This document shows, in pieces, positions 43,851-56,205 of a stretch of DNA of 64,000 nt; position 1 is the first letter of the stretch; each line of letters starts with the position of its first letter. The position numbers and the translations under genes are program-made. Where the stretch lies: the NCBI GenBank assembly GCA_036346225.1, contig JARFIW010000658.1, positions 1,116,001 through 1,180,000 of the forward strand. The letters run 5' to 3'. This DNA is from Platerodrilus igneus. Taxonomy: Eukaryota > Arthropoda > Insecta > Coleoptera > Lycidae. Under the pieces are notes generated by a model. It did not search any database and had not been told where the DNA came from. It saw only the letters and a program-made list of their open reading frames with translations.

Positions 43851-46804
43851 AATAAATTAAAAAATCTATTTTACTACTAGCGGTACTTCAAAGTACCGGT
43901 AAGATAATAATTAATATCCCTAAATTCGAAATAACAAACAAAACAGTTAAGTTACTGTTAAAAGAAAACGAGCACTTGTAAACAGCTGATACAACGACAA
44001 TCAACCCCACTCATGAAATTCTCCTACTTCGACTATTTGGACAGTGTTATCAATAATATTATTACTTTACTAGGTGGCCCAGGTATCCTTTAAAGTGCTG
44101 TTGGTGGTTAGACAGTTCAAATAATTTCTATTGCGAATCAATGGATTAAAAAAATTAAGAACTTAAAAGTACCGCTGCAATTAAAGAGGGTCTTTTAAAT
44201 GGTAGAGCTAGTTTTTAAACGGTTAATGCTAATAGCTCAGAAACGTCTTACAATAAATGAATAGTGGTAATTGCATACCTAAAGTTTTTTTCTATAGAAT
44301 CGATTAATGTAAGACAATATGGTAGGTTCAATTTTAAAAAAAGTAATTTTTGACATTTTAATAGTGAAATTATAAAATAAGTTTTCTTGCACCCCGAACG
44401 TTACAATCAGATTTTCTAGGCACTTTGATATAATATCAAATCTTGTTTACAAAACTGGAGAAAATCACTTTGTGAGTTTGTTCAGTTTCTGTATATTTTA
44501 TGTCACCGCGTGCAAATGTCAAACATTTATAAAAACTTTAAAAATCTCGAAAACGACATTAGATAAAGATATAGTTATCTTATAAAAGTTCGCAGACAAT
44601 TTGAAAAGGAATTCAAAAATGTATAAATACATAGGGTATTACATTTAAAATAACGATGGTAATGGCGACATCCGGTATAAGCGGAAGTGATAACGTATTG
44701 ATATATTTTAATCATGTAGAGGGCCTTTGATAAACCCCCTCTCCTACTGCAAATTTTCAGATTCGTTCTAACATTCGTTTTCCATACACAGGTTATTACC
44801 TAAAAAACACCCTGCATAACACAACACACAATACAACACATTAAATTTTCCATCAACACATGACAATTGACAAGAAAAATATTAAGATTTCTATACATTA
44901 AGTTAAACATACAAACATCTTATTTTATGGAACTCTTTAAGGAATTCAGTCGACAGAAGACTGTCATTATGTGAGGGTTAAAAATTGTGTTTGCATCTTC
45001 CAACTTTACAGTTATCGAACAAATTAGAGCAATGCAAATTTTTATCCTAGGCTAGAAGAGGAAACCCATTACCTTTAGAAATATGATTAATTACAAAATT
45101 TCATATTTTTCATAAGAAAATTCTTAGGTTTGATTAATCGTAATACCAGAATATGACCAGGATGTCAGCTACATCATACACAGGTGTTTTTAAGTGGCTA
45201 GAGTTTCCTAGTTTTTCACTTGGGATTGATATTTCTTCTTCAGCAATAGTATTGTTTATTAGGTTTTTCGCGCAGGATTTCACAAGTATCTAAAATAATT
45301 TCAGATATTCATTCATTCGTAGCTACGACTTCAAAATATTTATCATTGATACATTAAAATTTTACTGTATAGCAGATATTATACCAAAAAGATGCCTTTA
45401 TACGGATGTTAGTATTTTTTAACGATACGTTACATTAATCATAGCTAATAGGTTCGTCGTGTAACATTTACTGCAACATTCTTAACTTGCTCTGAAATAA
45501 TAAATCAGATTAAATTAAATTATAATACATAATTGCTATGCCAAATGTAAAAATTAATAGTCACTGAGCTTAATATAATTAGTCAGGTAATAAGAACTAG
45601 ATTAAAAGATTGCATAGTTGTATCTAATGAATATTTCAGCAATTTTACCAAACGATGCAATAAAGAAATCTCTCAAGATTCCGACGTTATCAATTACAAA
45701 ATTTGCAATAATAGCAAAAGTAACTAAATTATAACCCATTTGTAACCGGGAAGAAGCGAATATATTGCTGATTAGATTCATATCATCGATATGTATCTTG
45801 GAAAATGGTTGGCGGAGAAGGATTTAGAATATAACAACTAAGATTTAAATAAATTATAACCGTATCTTCCATTCCCTACGTTGTACAAACAAACCTTCTT
45901 CGACCACTATGGTACTTACTACATTCGTGTTCAGATTGTTGTTTTTCACCCCATCCTAACTACTTACAGATTCATGAAAAAGGATACATAATTGTACGTA
46001 TTTGTGTATAGTTTTCGGAATATTATTTTCTCAATTTTTTTAATACAAAACTGCTTTGCTCCAGTTCATAGAAACAAACTGGACTAATTAATCTTTGAAA
46101 ACTTTTAATTACTGTTATAAATTAGTTAAATGTTAATGTATTTTATAAATCCGAAAAACATGTTTATGATTGCATAAGATTTGTAAATAACGTACTTTTA
46201 CTATAAATCCGCACGTGGACGGATGTGTAGAGGTTTTTTGAGAAAATCCTTTTTCAAATTGAAAACCTTGTTGTGCTTGAGAGTATACTTCAAACGTGGT
46301 TCTCTTTCTGTGTGTCAATCTTTATTTCTAATGAAAGACAAAACTCAAACAGTGTTCTAAACGCGATGCAACATTCTTGTGCCTTAGGCAAACGTTATCT
46401 TATTTTATCTAAGAACATCTACCGGCATTTCATTTCTTTAGTACAGTATTTCTCACTTATTTCTTTTATATTCTCGTTTATTTCTTTCATGCCTTTCTCA
46501 TATTTTTCACTCATTTCCTTGATATCTTTTTCATTTCTTTTTCACTCGTTTATTGCTTGTTTTTATTTAAACTTAATAAAAGGGCCATCATTTTAGATTC
46601 CTAAGTACTACCTACTCTTGCTCCTCTTTTTTCGTATTTAAATAAACACTCTCTTGAAATCCTACCTCCATACTTGTAGCTCTCAGTCGATTTTGAAAAC
46701 CAATCAAATATACTTTACAGAAAAAATACCTACAAAATCCAATAATGCACGAGCCTCTAAACGTCAAGCAGCTTAATCGAGCACCAGGTTTAGTTGCCAA
46801 TATA
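43851..46804. other. AT-rich sequence without recognised genes
   Basis: A possible small inverted-terminus element at about 44632-44816 (AGGGTATT...AACACCCT) is the only structure seen. The C- and T-rich frames near 46270-46600 have no family signature. Confidence 0.45.
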
Positions 46805-48400
46805 AGTGTATTGTATCGTATTGTATATCTTTATTTAAATAACATTTATACAAATAACTATTAACTCCAGAGGTAACTCTAGCGAGATTTGGACTATAAA
46901 GTCCACTCTTACACCTAACTAGAGATTACTTCAAAATTGACAGAAAACTAACTAAATAAAAAAAAGGAGAAATATTAAAAATAAAAATAAAAATAAAGAT
47001 AAGCATTTTTACAGTGTTTAAATAAATAAATAAATATACCTTTGCCATACACATACACACGCGCGCGTATGCGCACTCGCACCCATACTCATACATACAC
47101 ATAACAAAATCGCTCAGGCACTTAATCTCAGAACCCATGTATCGTAAATGTAACTACTGTTGCGATAGTAGATACTTCCGATACGTTGGTCGGAACTTAT
47201 AGATTGTGGTTGAATTTCTTACAATAGCAGGAATCGAGTTCCACAGTGAAGAACTGGAAACCACAAAAGAGGAATGATACATTTTAGTTCGATGATGTGG
47301 AATTTTCAACCGGTTATCATCTCTGATGTTGTAGTGGCCGTTAGATAAAGGCGAAAATTTTGTAATTTTCTCTGGTTATGCAGCTTCAACCAAGATAATT
47401 TCTTAAAAAATGGTGAGATAGGATCATAGCGCTTAGTATCAAATATAAAATGAATGCAGCTATTATGAACTTTTTGCAAACGATTCCCACTAATCTGGGG
47501 CAGATTATTATATACAACATTTCCATAGTCGAAAATGGGCTGGATTAGCGCCTGCACCAATTTGATTTTTATGCTAATTGGTAAAAATCGCCCAACTCTA
47601 TTGAGATCATGCAACGAAGCAAAAACTTTTTGACAAGTGTATAGTGTGTGGCTCTTCCAAGATAGGGTCGCGTCAATAACAACTCCAAGACTTTTAACGA
47701 CCGGACAAAGTTTGATTAGCGACCCACCCAATTGAAGAGGCGTTAGTATCGTTTGGTCAGTTTTACCTAACAATTTGGAAGATCCGATTACTATTGCTTC
47801 ACATTTAAAAGGATTTATTGTTAGTTGGTTTTCGTCTCCACACGATTTTATTCTAGCAAGATCAAAATTAATGTTGATAAATGTATTTGGTAAATAATTA
47901 GGATGACAGTGACAGTGTATTTGAATGTCGTCGACGTAACAATTGTACTTACTAAATTTGAGAACTTTATTAATGTCTGAAATATACAAGGAAAACGCAA
48001 AAGGACCAAGCACGCTTCCCTGTGGCACCGCTGCCTGTAGATTTATCCAATTACAAAATTGATTTCCTTCATCATTTACAACACGTTGTTCACGGCCGTT
48101 AAGGTATGATTTAAACCATTCAAGAACTCTATTGGAAAAATTATATAGAATTTTAAGCTTCGCAAGTAATATTGCAGAATTAACATTATTAAATGCTGAG
48201 CTGAAATCTAATTGCACAAGGACGATAAGCGTTTTTTATCCATGGCTTGCTTAGTATCATCAATTACACAAATTAAGGCAGTAGAGGTACAATGGAATTT
48301 GCGAAAACCAGACTGGTATTTATCAAAAGGGTTATTTAGGTGAAAATAGTCAAGCAGTAGATCAAGTGCTGTGGACTGGTGAGATTCTAAGTGAGCTCCA
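46805..48400 (-). mobile_element. LINE (jockey/CR1 group), 5'-truncated, antisense
   Basis: The minus strand runs from an RT fragment near 48390 through the open frame 47306-48217 into a 3' untranslated region. It ends with AATAAAG followed by a short tail of ATACAATACGATACAATACA character at about 46808-46832. An (AAAT)n-like stretch lies at 47018-47036. The 5' end, including the endonuclease, is absent. Confidence 0.8.
47306..48217 (-). pseudogene. LINE reverse transcriptase, C-terminal 303 codons
   Basis: The frame contains LDFSSAFNNVNSAILLAKL (first catalytic Asp at codon 3) and VPQGSVLGPFAFSLYISDI near codons 65-83. CYVDDIQIHCH is a YVDD form of the catalytic motif, followed by ENQLTINPFKCEAIVIGS and a full C-terminal region. 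The upstream RT part (YQSGFRKFHCTSTALICVI near 48330-48275, then QAMDKK) is in another frame, so a frameshift near 48225 breaks the ORF. The catalytic aspartates look intact. Confidence 0.85.
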
Positions 48401-48589
48401 GGTTGCTACGGTTTGATGATATTCTAAGTGAGCTTCAATAAAAATTGAATGTTTTAAATTTGCCTGGTCTAATTATTTTTGGCTAGTTCTTTCAAATAGA
48501 GCCACTAGAATCAGACGTCAGATTTATAATGTACGAAATATTCTTTTACAAACAATTTTTCAAATATTCATTACCGCATCGACAACACA
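48401..48589. other. Short unassigned spacer
   Basis: A short partial duplication (GATATTCTAAGTGAGCTTCA near 48418 against GAGATTCTAAGTGAGCTCCA near 48381) lies at the LINE border. Nothing else recognised. Confidence 0.4.
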
Positions 48590-48816
48590 TTATTTGAATT
48601 TCCAATGCTCCGTCCGAAAGTAGTACATTGGCCAGGAAGCGAATTTTTTACTTTGAAAGTTAGAACTTTGCCAAATCCTTGCTGTTCCAAGCAAGGTTGG
48701 GATCTTTGACGTGGGTGACAACACTACACACGGGACCTCCATTTTACCTCTCACCCAAACGGACCGTATTGGGATTCGAAGCCAGGCCTTGGGCATAATA
48801 GTCACACGGAGCCGCC
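48590..48816 (-). mobile_element. tRNA-derived SINE, copy 2 (antisense)
   Basis: The minus strand starts GGCGGCTCCGTGTGACTATT, keeps the B box region GGCTTCGAATCCC, and continues with the shared body GAGAGGTAAAATGGAGGTCC and the CTTGCTTGGAACAGCAAGG stretch of copy 1. It ends with TGGAAATTCAAATA. The A box is deleted. Confidence 0.8.
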
Positions 48817-51800
48817 AATGTCATTAGAACAGCAACACTAATCTGTTTTTAGTTAGATGTGAGATAATATAATTAAAATACAAAATCTTAAGGAACAATT
48901 ATCAAAAACCATAGAGATGAAGAGGAAAAATGTAATCTTGCTACTCCATAAAGATTACGTCAAAATAAACAAAAATAAGCTTCAGCAAATTCGTTAGGAC
49001 TGAAAATGATAGGTCACTCTTTCAGCATACCTAGATACACGAGCCTTTGTATATAATACACATGGCGGAGGGTCGTATTGTAAAGAAAAGTTGCTAATTC
49101 TAAATATGATTTGGAGTTTGAAAAGAATCCTTGACATAAACGAAGAAGATATTGTTTAAGCTAGCTTAGTCCTATATTCTGCCTAAGTGAAAGTTTCGAA
49201 TTTTTATGAATCACGAACTCTAATTCTTTTTCCTTCATTGATTTTCAATGAAATATTTGTTTCTCATCAATTTTCAATTTACAAATCATTCTTGATGTCG
49301 ACACTGAACTATACAAACATTTCAATCAAAAACTGATTACAAAATAGATATGACAACATTACGCTAATTCAAAATTTTTGCCAGAAAATTTTCACTTGTC
49401 AGAAATAGCACTTCGAAAGCAATGGTAAAAGTTAATAATCGACAATAAGATCAGCAACATTCTACATTAGTTGATTGACAAGTTATCAGTTTTGAAAAAT
49501 TGTGGTTAATTGATTATAGGCAAACTTACCTCATTTATAGAATAAAGTGTGCCTTTCATAAGAACAACTAGACACTATAATACGAGACTATTTTTTCAAA
49601 TATAGTGGAGAAAAACAAACATTTTTGAATTATCAACTGCTTTAATTGAATTGATGTATGCGGTTTCTAACGTACTCCGAAATAACATTGAAGTTTGCAA
49701 ATATTTATTCAACAAAAGTGGTAAATACCTTGATAAGTTCTAAATATTCTTTTAGTTCACTATGACTCAAAGTGCTAGTTTTTGTTTTTTTTAACGAAGT
49801 TGTTCGAATGACGCGCTTTAAGTTTTCCAATTTTAATCTGGTTTTTGCTTATCAAGTTTCATTTTTATTGTTCGAACAAAATTAGTTTGAAGTAACATTT
49901 GACAAGAATTTGACTTCCTTCGATCGTTTGAAGCGCCCCTGGTGAATGCATTCAAATTTGAAGAATCCTCATTGTTAAAAATGTTTTTACAAATAGATCG
50001 TAGACATTGCCGACAAAACAAATTATTTTAAGTTATACAATTTTTCAACCAAACCGACTTCTCTTAATTGTGTAGATCAAAAGATGTCTAGTGTATTTAT
50101 TGCAGTTAGTTTTTTAACGGTGTACTTCGAAGTAGGGTGTAGCAATTGTGAACAAGAACGATTGTCTGATCATTGCATTATTTCTTCTAAAAACCTTGCG
50201 TAGAACGAATTCTTCTGTAGTTTGAGAATTTTGTAATACTCCGAAATAACTGTTATGTACTGCCAACTTTTCGTTGACTCCACATATAAGAGGTGCAAGT
50301 TAGACTACCCAGTTTACCTCGCTCGCATGTAGACTGATTTCGAATATGTATATAGCTTTCCGATAATTTTTTGGCAAGTTGTTATTTTTAAAAGAATTAT
50401 GTGACATTACTGCTTGGATTTTTATTTTCCGTGCTTTGTGCTATCTTGGGCTACACAATTTCCTTCGCAAGGTCATTGAAACTTGAATGAGTTGTTACGA
50501 TTTACTCTACGTAACGTTCCTTCGACTTCTGCAACTGGTATCCGCCGTAGTGCCGTTAAGTCACTAACATCATTTCCGTTGTAGCTTATTCTAAGAACAG
50601 ATTTTATGGCTAGTTGTGGAGATCATAGATCCGGTTTGTCATGCAATCTCAAGGCGTGTGTCCAGGTGGTAGTTGTTTGGTTGGCGGTAGCTCTTTTGTC
50701 GACTAAGCGCTGGCATTTTTTAAATACGCGCTTAAGATTTCGGACCTACTTATCCAGCGGAACTCAAAAACAATAGGTCGTTAGAGACCTCAACAAGAGA
50801 GGGTCTACAGTCTACCATCTACACACCTACGCTGTTACTTCACCATCATTTCTTCCTTAACCTCGCGACTTCTTCGAATTTAGACGTTAAATAACATTCT
50901 TTCTTTTTCAGAATTTTGTTTTCACACTTTATGCGACTAAATAATCCTGATTTCGAGGTCAATGTCGTTCTGTCCGTATCAACGCATTAATTTTATGGCT
51001 GCGGTTTCTGTGGGATGCATGTTTCTATAGTTATTGTTTCTTAACCCGTGTAAATTTATACAAATAGTATCATAAACCGTTACTTCTGCACTGTATATCG
51101 GTAGTTTTTCTGAATTTGATACAAAAAGGTAGTAAAGTCCCGATACTTATTACTGTTTGTATTTAATATTCTTTGTGCTTCTCTGTTTATACCTTTATCG
51201 TAATTTAATATTATATTGAACCAACAACGTTATTAAATGTACACTACCAAAGCTTCTAAATTTTCTAGGGTACTTTCTTGATAAAAGCCCATTTAGCTAA
51301 ATGAAATTAATAAATTTTTTGTATCACTTAATGTTTGCCTTAAACATCGTGCTAAAATTTCATATTATTAAAAAATTAAGAAATAAATGCATGCTTAGTT
51401 TTAAGTATTTATTTTTAAATGGGGAAGTATTCTTTCGTCAAACATTGTTGTAGCGATGCCGAACCGTTCGTGTATCTTTCTTGTTTTAGACTTAATTATT
51501 ATTTTTTGAGTATTGAAAATCATTAAACTGACCCTCTGTTAGATCGATCCACCGGGAATTCTCCCCGTAGTCCGTTTGGCCAGGCCGAGCCTGTTTTATA
51601 CTGAGCTATTTTATCCATATTAATTTCTATTCAACGGTTTAGGAGTGATAAAATTTTATATTTCTAGTATATATACCTATAACAATATACCTATACCTTT
51701 AACAATGAGATGAAAAGAAAACCTATTTTTCCACATATATTTTAATTTTTGTATTAACATACATAAAATTTTTAATGCGTGTGCCGTTCGACTAGCATAA

Positions 51801-51899
51801 TCAGAATTTTTTAGTGGTTGGTTAATAGTCTCGTATAAGGGTAATAGTTTGCAACCTTAACAAAGATAAATATGACGGATTCTGTTATACTAACTTCAG
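48817..51899. other. AT-rich sequence without recognised features
   Basis: No coding or repeat signature recognised in about 3 kb. Confidence 0.5.
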
Positions 51900-52143
51900 T
51901 CGGTTCCGTGGCTTAGTTGTTTTGTGTGTGACTACTAAACCCAAGGTCCCGGGTTCGATTCCTGACACGGACCGCTTGAAATGCGCCCTCGTTCGGACGA
52001 GAGGTAAAATGTAGTTTACGTGTGAGTGTTGTCATGTACGTTGAAAATCCCTACCTTCAGGAAAATTCGAAATTTTCAGCTAAAAATGACTCGCTTCCTG
52101 GTCAATGTAGTACTATTGGGCGGAGCATTGAAAAATCAAATGT
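51900..52143 (+). mobile_element. tRNA-derived SINE, copy 3
   Basis: The tRNA-like head 51900-51975 has a good A box (TGGCTTAGTTG), a good B box (GGTTCGATTCC) and complementary ends (GGTTCCGTG with CACGGACCG). The body matches copy 1 from CGCCCTCGTTCGGACGAGAG onward and ends TTGAAAAATCAAATGT. It is shorter than copy 1 because of deletions just after the head and in the body. Confidence 0.85.
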
Positions 52144-54909
52144 GATGTTATATACTAAATACTAAAAAACCACAAATTGTTTTAGAATTACGACATTCAA
52201 AATTAATTGCTTTATCTAGAAATTTTACCAATTATAGATGCTAAGTCAATAAACTAAATTTATATCTATGTATTTCTTCAAATTACAGAATATGTTGAAT
52301 TTAAAGCTCACATTTAAAAAACACGTTTTGAAAGCATTAACATAAGGAACAATTATATTTTAATGAAATTTATCGGAGATTATATCTTAAATAGTAACCT
52401 AAAGACTACCATTTGTAGTAGACATTCATTAATTTCTTTTTAAATTAGGAAATTGTCGTTCAAATTAAATTAAGACATACTTCTGACTAAACTGTCCCAG
52501 TATTTTAGTGTAGTTCTTATGTATAAAAACGGTTGTTTTATTGGTCGTAATATTTTTTTCCAATAAGAAATTAAATAAAGAAAGAGACTGGCTTCCTAAC
52601 TAAGGAAAATCGTTAAAAATATTTTATTAGAAATTTTCAGGTTTACACAAATTGTACCGGAATGCTGATATATATTACAATAATAAACTACTTTGCAGAT
52701 TGTTCATCTTGTAATGCATGTGGACTGAGCTATATACCTGACCAGTTCGAATATCGTCACGAAATCCACCACATTGGTTGAACAGTCTAAGCTATTTTAG
52801 ACACCTTGAAAAGTCATCTCTGGATTTAACAATCTGATGTAATCTTAAATAACATCATCGACATAGTTTTCTTGAACTGGTTCAATCGTACATTTAATAA
52901 TACTCAATATTCTCGTCAATTTTATGCCTCTATTCTGAGTCATTATTAGTTGATTTCCTAGTTTCAACGTATCATCAAAGTTATAAAGAAAGTATTTTAC
53001 CGACTACTGAGCGCAAAAACTCTTGGCTTACGCGAAAAAGCAAACAACGTGTAATATATGGTTGATAGGATAGTAAGAAAGTTAACTCTTAAAATTTTTC
53101 TTAGTATTTCCTATGGATGTAAATGAACCCAGGGTAAAAAAATGATGACACAAAGTTCTAGAAAGAAGGAAACCTCAAGATACGACACACAGCTGAGTGA
53201 TTAAACTTCGTGGGAGCATGGGACATTCGTGAGTCTAAAAAAGTAAAAGGGATAGCGCAGCCGCATCTAATTAAATAACTGAATATTGAAAGTTATCCCA
53301 AGGAAAGACATGGAACCCCTGAAACCCAACAATGTCAAACGAGATAAACAACACACGAAGTTAATGTACCATACTTTACTTACTTTGGACCTATGGGACT
53401 TCTCCATTAAAACTGTTTTATCGTACTCTTCCTGTAAACATAGGTTCACGACAGAACATGAAAATTTTGAGGGCGCTTTTTGTGCCTCAATATTAAAGTA
53501 GACGTTTTCCACAGAGTATTTAAATCCTAATAATAACCAACGTATACAACTTTTTTAACTCTTAATTGAATGCTATGATCTCATTTGAATTTACTTTAAC
53601 ACTTCTACAATTAAGAGTATTATAGCTGGTATAAATGTATTAATTACGTTTGACGCATACGCGCGTGGTTATAAAAGGAGTTTCAGTTATATTTTATATT
53701 AACAGCATCGTATTTTATACAAATTCTCGTAAAGAATTTGAATTATATGTGATACGGCAAATTTGCGTGTGTAAATATCCTAAAGGGATTTTCATTTGTA
53801 ATTAATAACAAAAGAACGTGTTTATAATTGAAACACGTATTTAATTTAATCACTTCAAGTATGGAAGAGCGTTCAGTTTAATTATTTCTCTTGGATAAAT
53901 AACAACAAATTTCTTGCAAGAACTATAATTTATCTAGATCTGGACTATTCAAACATTAATTTACATATTATAACAAGTAAGATTATGTTTTTAATACAAC
54001 ATCAAGCATGCTATCTTAGTTCTCTCATGAATAAAAACCAACCAATGGCACTTCCTCAAAGACTGAATACAAACGCGTAGCGCCGGAAACATGTACAAGT
54101 AAAAGGGCACCATATTTAAATTCAAACCAAATAAAAACCTTAAACTAAAGCCTTAACATAAAGTATAAATCATTAAATAGAGTTCGCCTCAGATAGTAAA
54201 ATGCATAAACCGTTCCATATCAAATGTATTTGTGAATCACCCAAATTCTAGAATATACTGGAAAGTTGATATATGAACATATAGATTGAAATAAAATGCA
54301 TGGTAAAACGACGCGATCAATCGCGAAGGTTGCATAAACCTCCTAGAATAATGACGTCAAAGGTTCTTGCCTTATGTAAAAACCAATACGGGTAGCTGTA
54401 AGAATCGATGTTAGTTGAAACTTCGACGTGAGCATCCTTCCGTCCATAATTTAGAGAGACTACATAATTAAATTCGTATGCAAAACAGACAAAATTTGAC
54501 AGCCAATGATTATCTGAAATATATTAAAATGGATGATCGAAAATTTAAAACACATTAAAACTATTGTAAGAATGGAGTTACTTAAAAATTAGATATATAA
54601 TAGTAATGAACGTAATGATTTAAATAGTTTAGTATTTCAAGTTAATTCTTAATTGGTGCTATATTCTTCCGTGAATGCGGTTTTAAAGGATCAAAGGGGT
54701 ATTTTGAAAATGAATTGAAACATCTGAACCAGACACCAGTAAATAGTATTACCTACATACAGGTTGAGTTCGCTATTTACATGTGAAAACATACTGATTA
54801 TAACATATGCCAATTATTTAAATTAGGAAAATGTTTATATAAGATTAGCTATTAAATATAATTGCCTTATATTCAGTCATCGACAAAATTATTAAAGAAA
54901 TAATATATA
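52144..54909. other. AT-rich sequence without recognised features
   Basis: Overlapping open frames on both strands at 53267-53512 have no family features and cannot both be genes. Confidence 0.5.
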
Positions 54910-56205
54910 TGCGGGTAAGGTGAAAAGTTCTCGGCCTACAATGGACGACTGCAATTTTTAGTAAAAAAAAATTATTTTATTTTTCGACATAATCTCCCTT
55001 AACTTCAACACACTTGGTCCAGCGTTTTTCCAACATCAGTATTTCTTCCCGGAAGTGAGAGTCTGGAAGGCTGTGAAAATATTCGTCTACGGCCCTCTCA
55101 ACTTCTTCATTGGACATAAACCGCTTCCCAGAAACAAATTTCTTCATGTTTGGGAACAGATAGAAGTCTGAGGGCGCCAAGTCAAGGGAATAGGGGGGAT
55201 GGCCGAGCAAGTCGTACCCCAAATCCGTCAATTTTCCCATCGCCAAAGCACCCTTGTGTGCAGATTCGTTGTTTTGGTGAAAGATGCTTTTTTTCTTCTT
55301 AAAGCCAGGCTTGTCTTCGCGAATTTTGGCATGCCGCTGGTCAAGAAGGGTGGAGTAATATTGGCCTGTAATTGTTCTGCTTTTTTCAAGGTAATCTACT
55401 AACAGGATCCCTTTCGTATCCCAAAACAGGCTGGCTATTGCCTTTCCGGCAGATGCGATCGACTTTGCTAACTTTGGCGCTGAACAACCGGCTTCCACCC
55501 ACTGCTTCGACTACTGTTTCATTTCTGGCGTATAATGGTGGACCCAAGTGTCATCCATAGTGACAAATCGCCGCACAAAATCGCTCGGATCCTTATTGAA
55601 CGGGGCCAAACATTGCGGCGAAACTCGTTTTTGCATTTGCTTTTGATCGGCATTCTGCAAATGCGGCACCCATCTTGCGCAGAGCTTTTGCATCTCTAAC
55701 TCTTTGTGTAAGATGTTTCGCACACTTTTGTCCGATATCCCTATAGCCTCAGCTATCTCCTTCACTTTCACTCGCCTATCGTCCAACACGATATCATGCA
55801 CTTTTCGATCGTTTACGATGTGGTTGCGGTTTTTGGTCGTCCTTCACGTGGGTCAACTTCGAGAGACGTGCGACCACGTTTAAATTCAGCTGCCCACTTT
55901 TTAACGGTTGCCAGGGAAGGGGCGGAGTCTCCGTAAACTTTTGTCAACTTCGGATGAATTTTCTGAGGGGTTAATCCGTCCAAAACGAAGAATTTTATGA
56001 CCGCACGATATTCAAGTTTATTCATCTTAAGGAAACACGCATAAGACGTCTGCTTGAAAAAATTCGTGTAAACAAACTACTTGAGATAGCAAGTTGAAAC
56101 TTGTCATACAAACTTATGACATGTGCACGCAGGCGGGAAGCACAAATTTTTGCTGATTGGAACACCATCTCTGTGTCAGGCCGAGAACTTTTCACCTTAC
56201 CCTCG
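54910..56205 (-). mobile_element. Mariner element, nearly complete, with matching TIRs
   Basis: Terminal inverted repeats of about 29 bp share GGGTAAGGTGAAAAGTTCTC then GGCCT (54913-54937; complement at 56178-56202). TA lies at both flanks (54908-54909 and 56206-56207). Total length is about 1.3 kb, the norm for mariner. The transposase gene fills the interior on the minus strand. Close TIR identity suggests a fairly recent arrival compared with the other elements here. Confidence 0.9.
54977..56025 (-). pseudogene. Mariner transposase, one frameshift and one stop
   Basis: Starts at ATG 56025 with a helix-turn-helix N-terminus (MNKLEYRAVIKFFVLDGLTP) and the linker REGRPKTATTS. A one-base indel near 55812 shifts into the next frame (VHDIVLDDRRVKVKEIAEAI). 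The first catalytic Asp region is RRFVTMDDTWVHHYTPEMKQ, followed by an in-frame TAG at 55511-55513. The rest is open to 54977. The second catalytic region reads HQNNESAH, with Asn where HQDN is usual. The third is SLDLAPSDFYLFP, 34 residues on, as in the DD34D mariner class. The protein is otherwise full length, about 345 residues. Confidence 0.9.

Noticed and set aside
53267..53512. Overlapping open frames of 81 and 71 codons on opposite strands
   Set aside because: No domain, composition or context supports either one.
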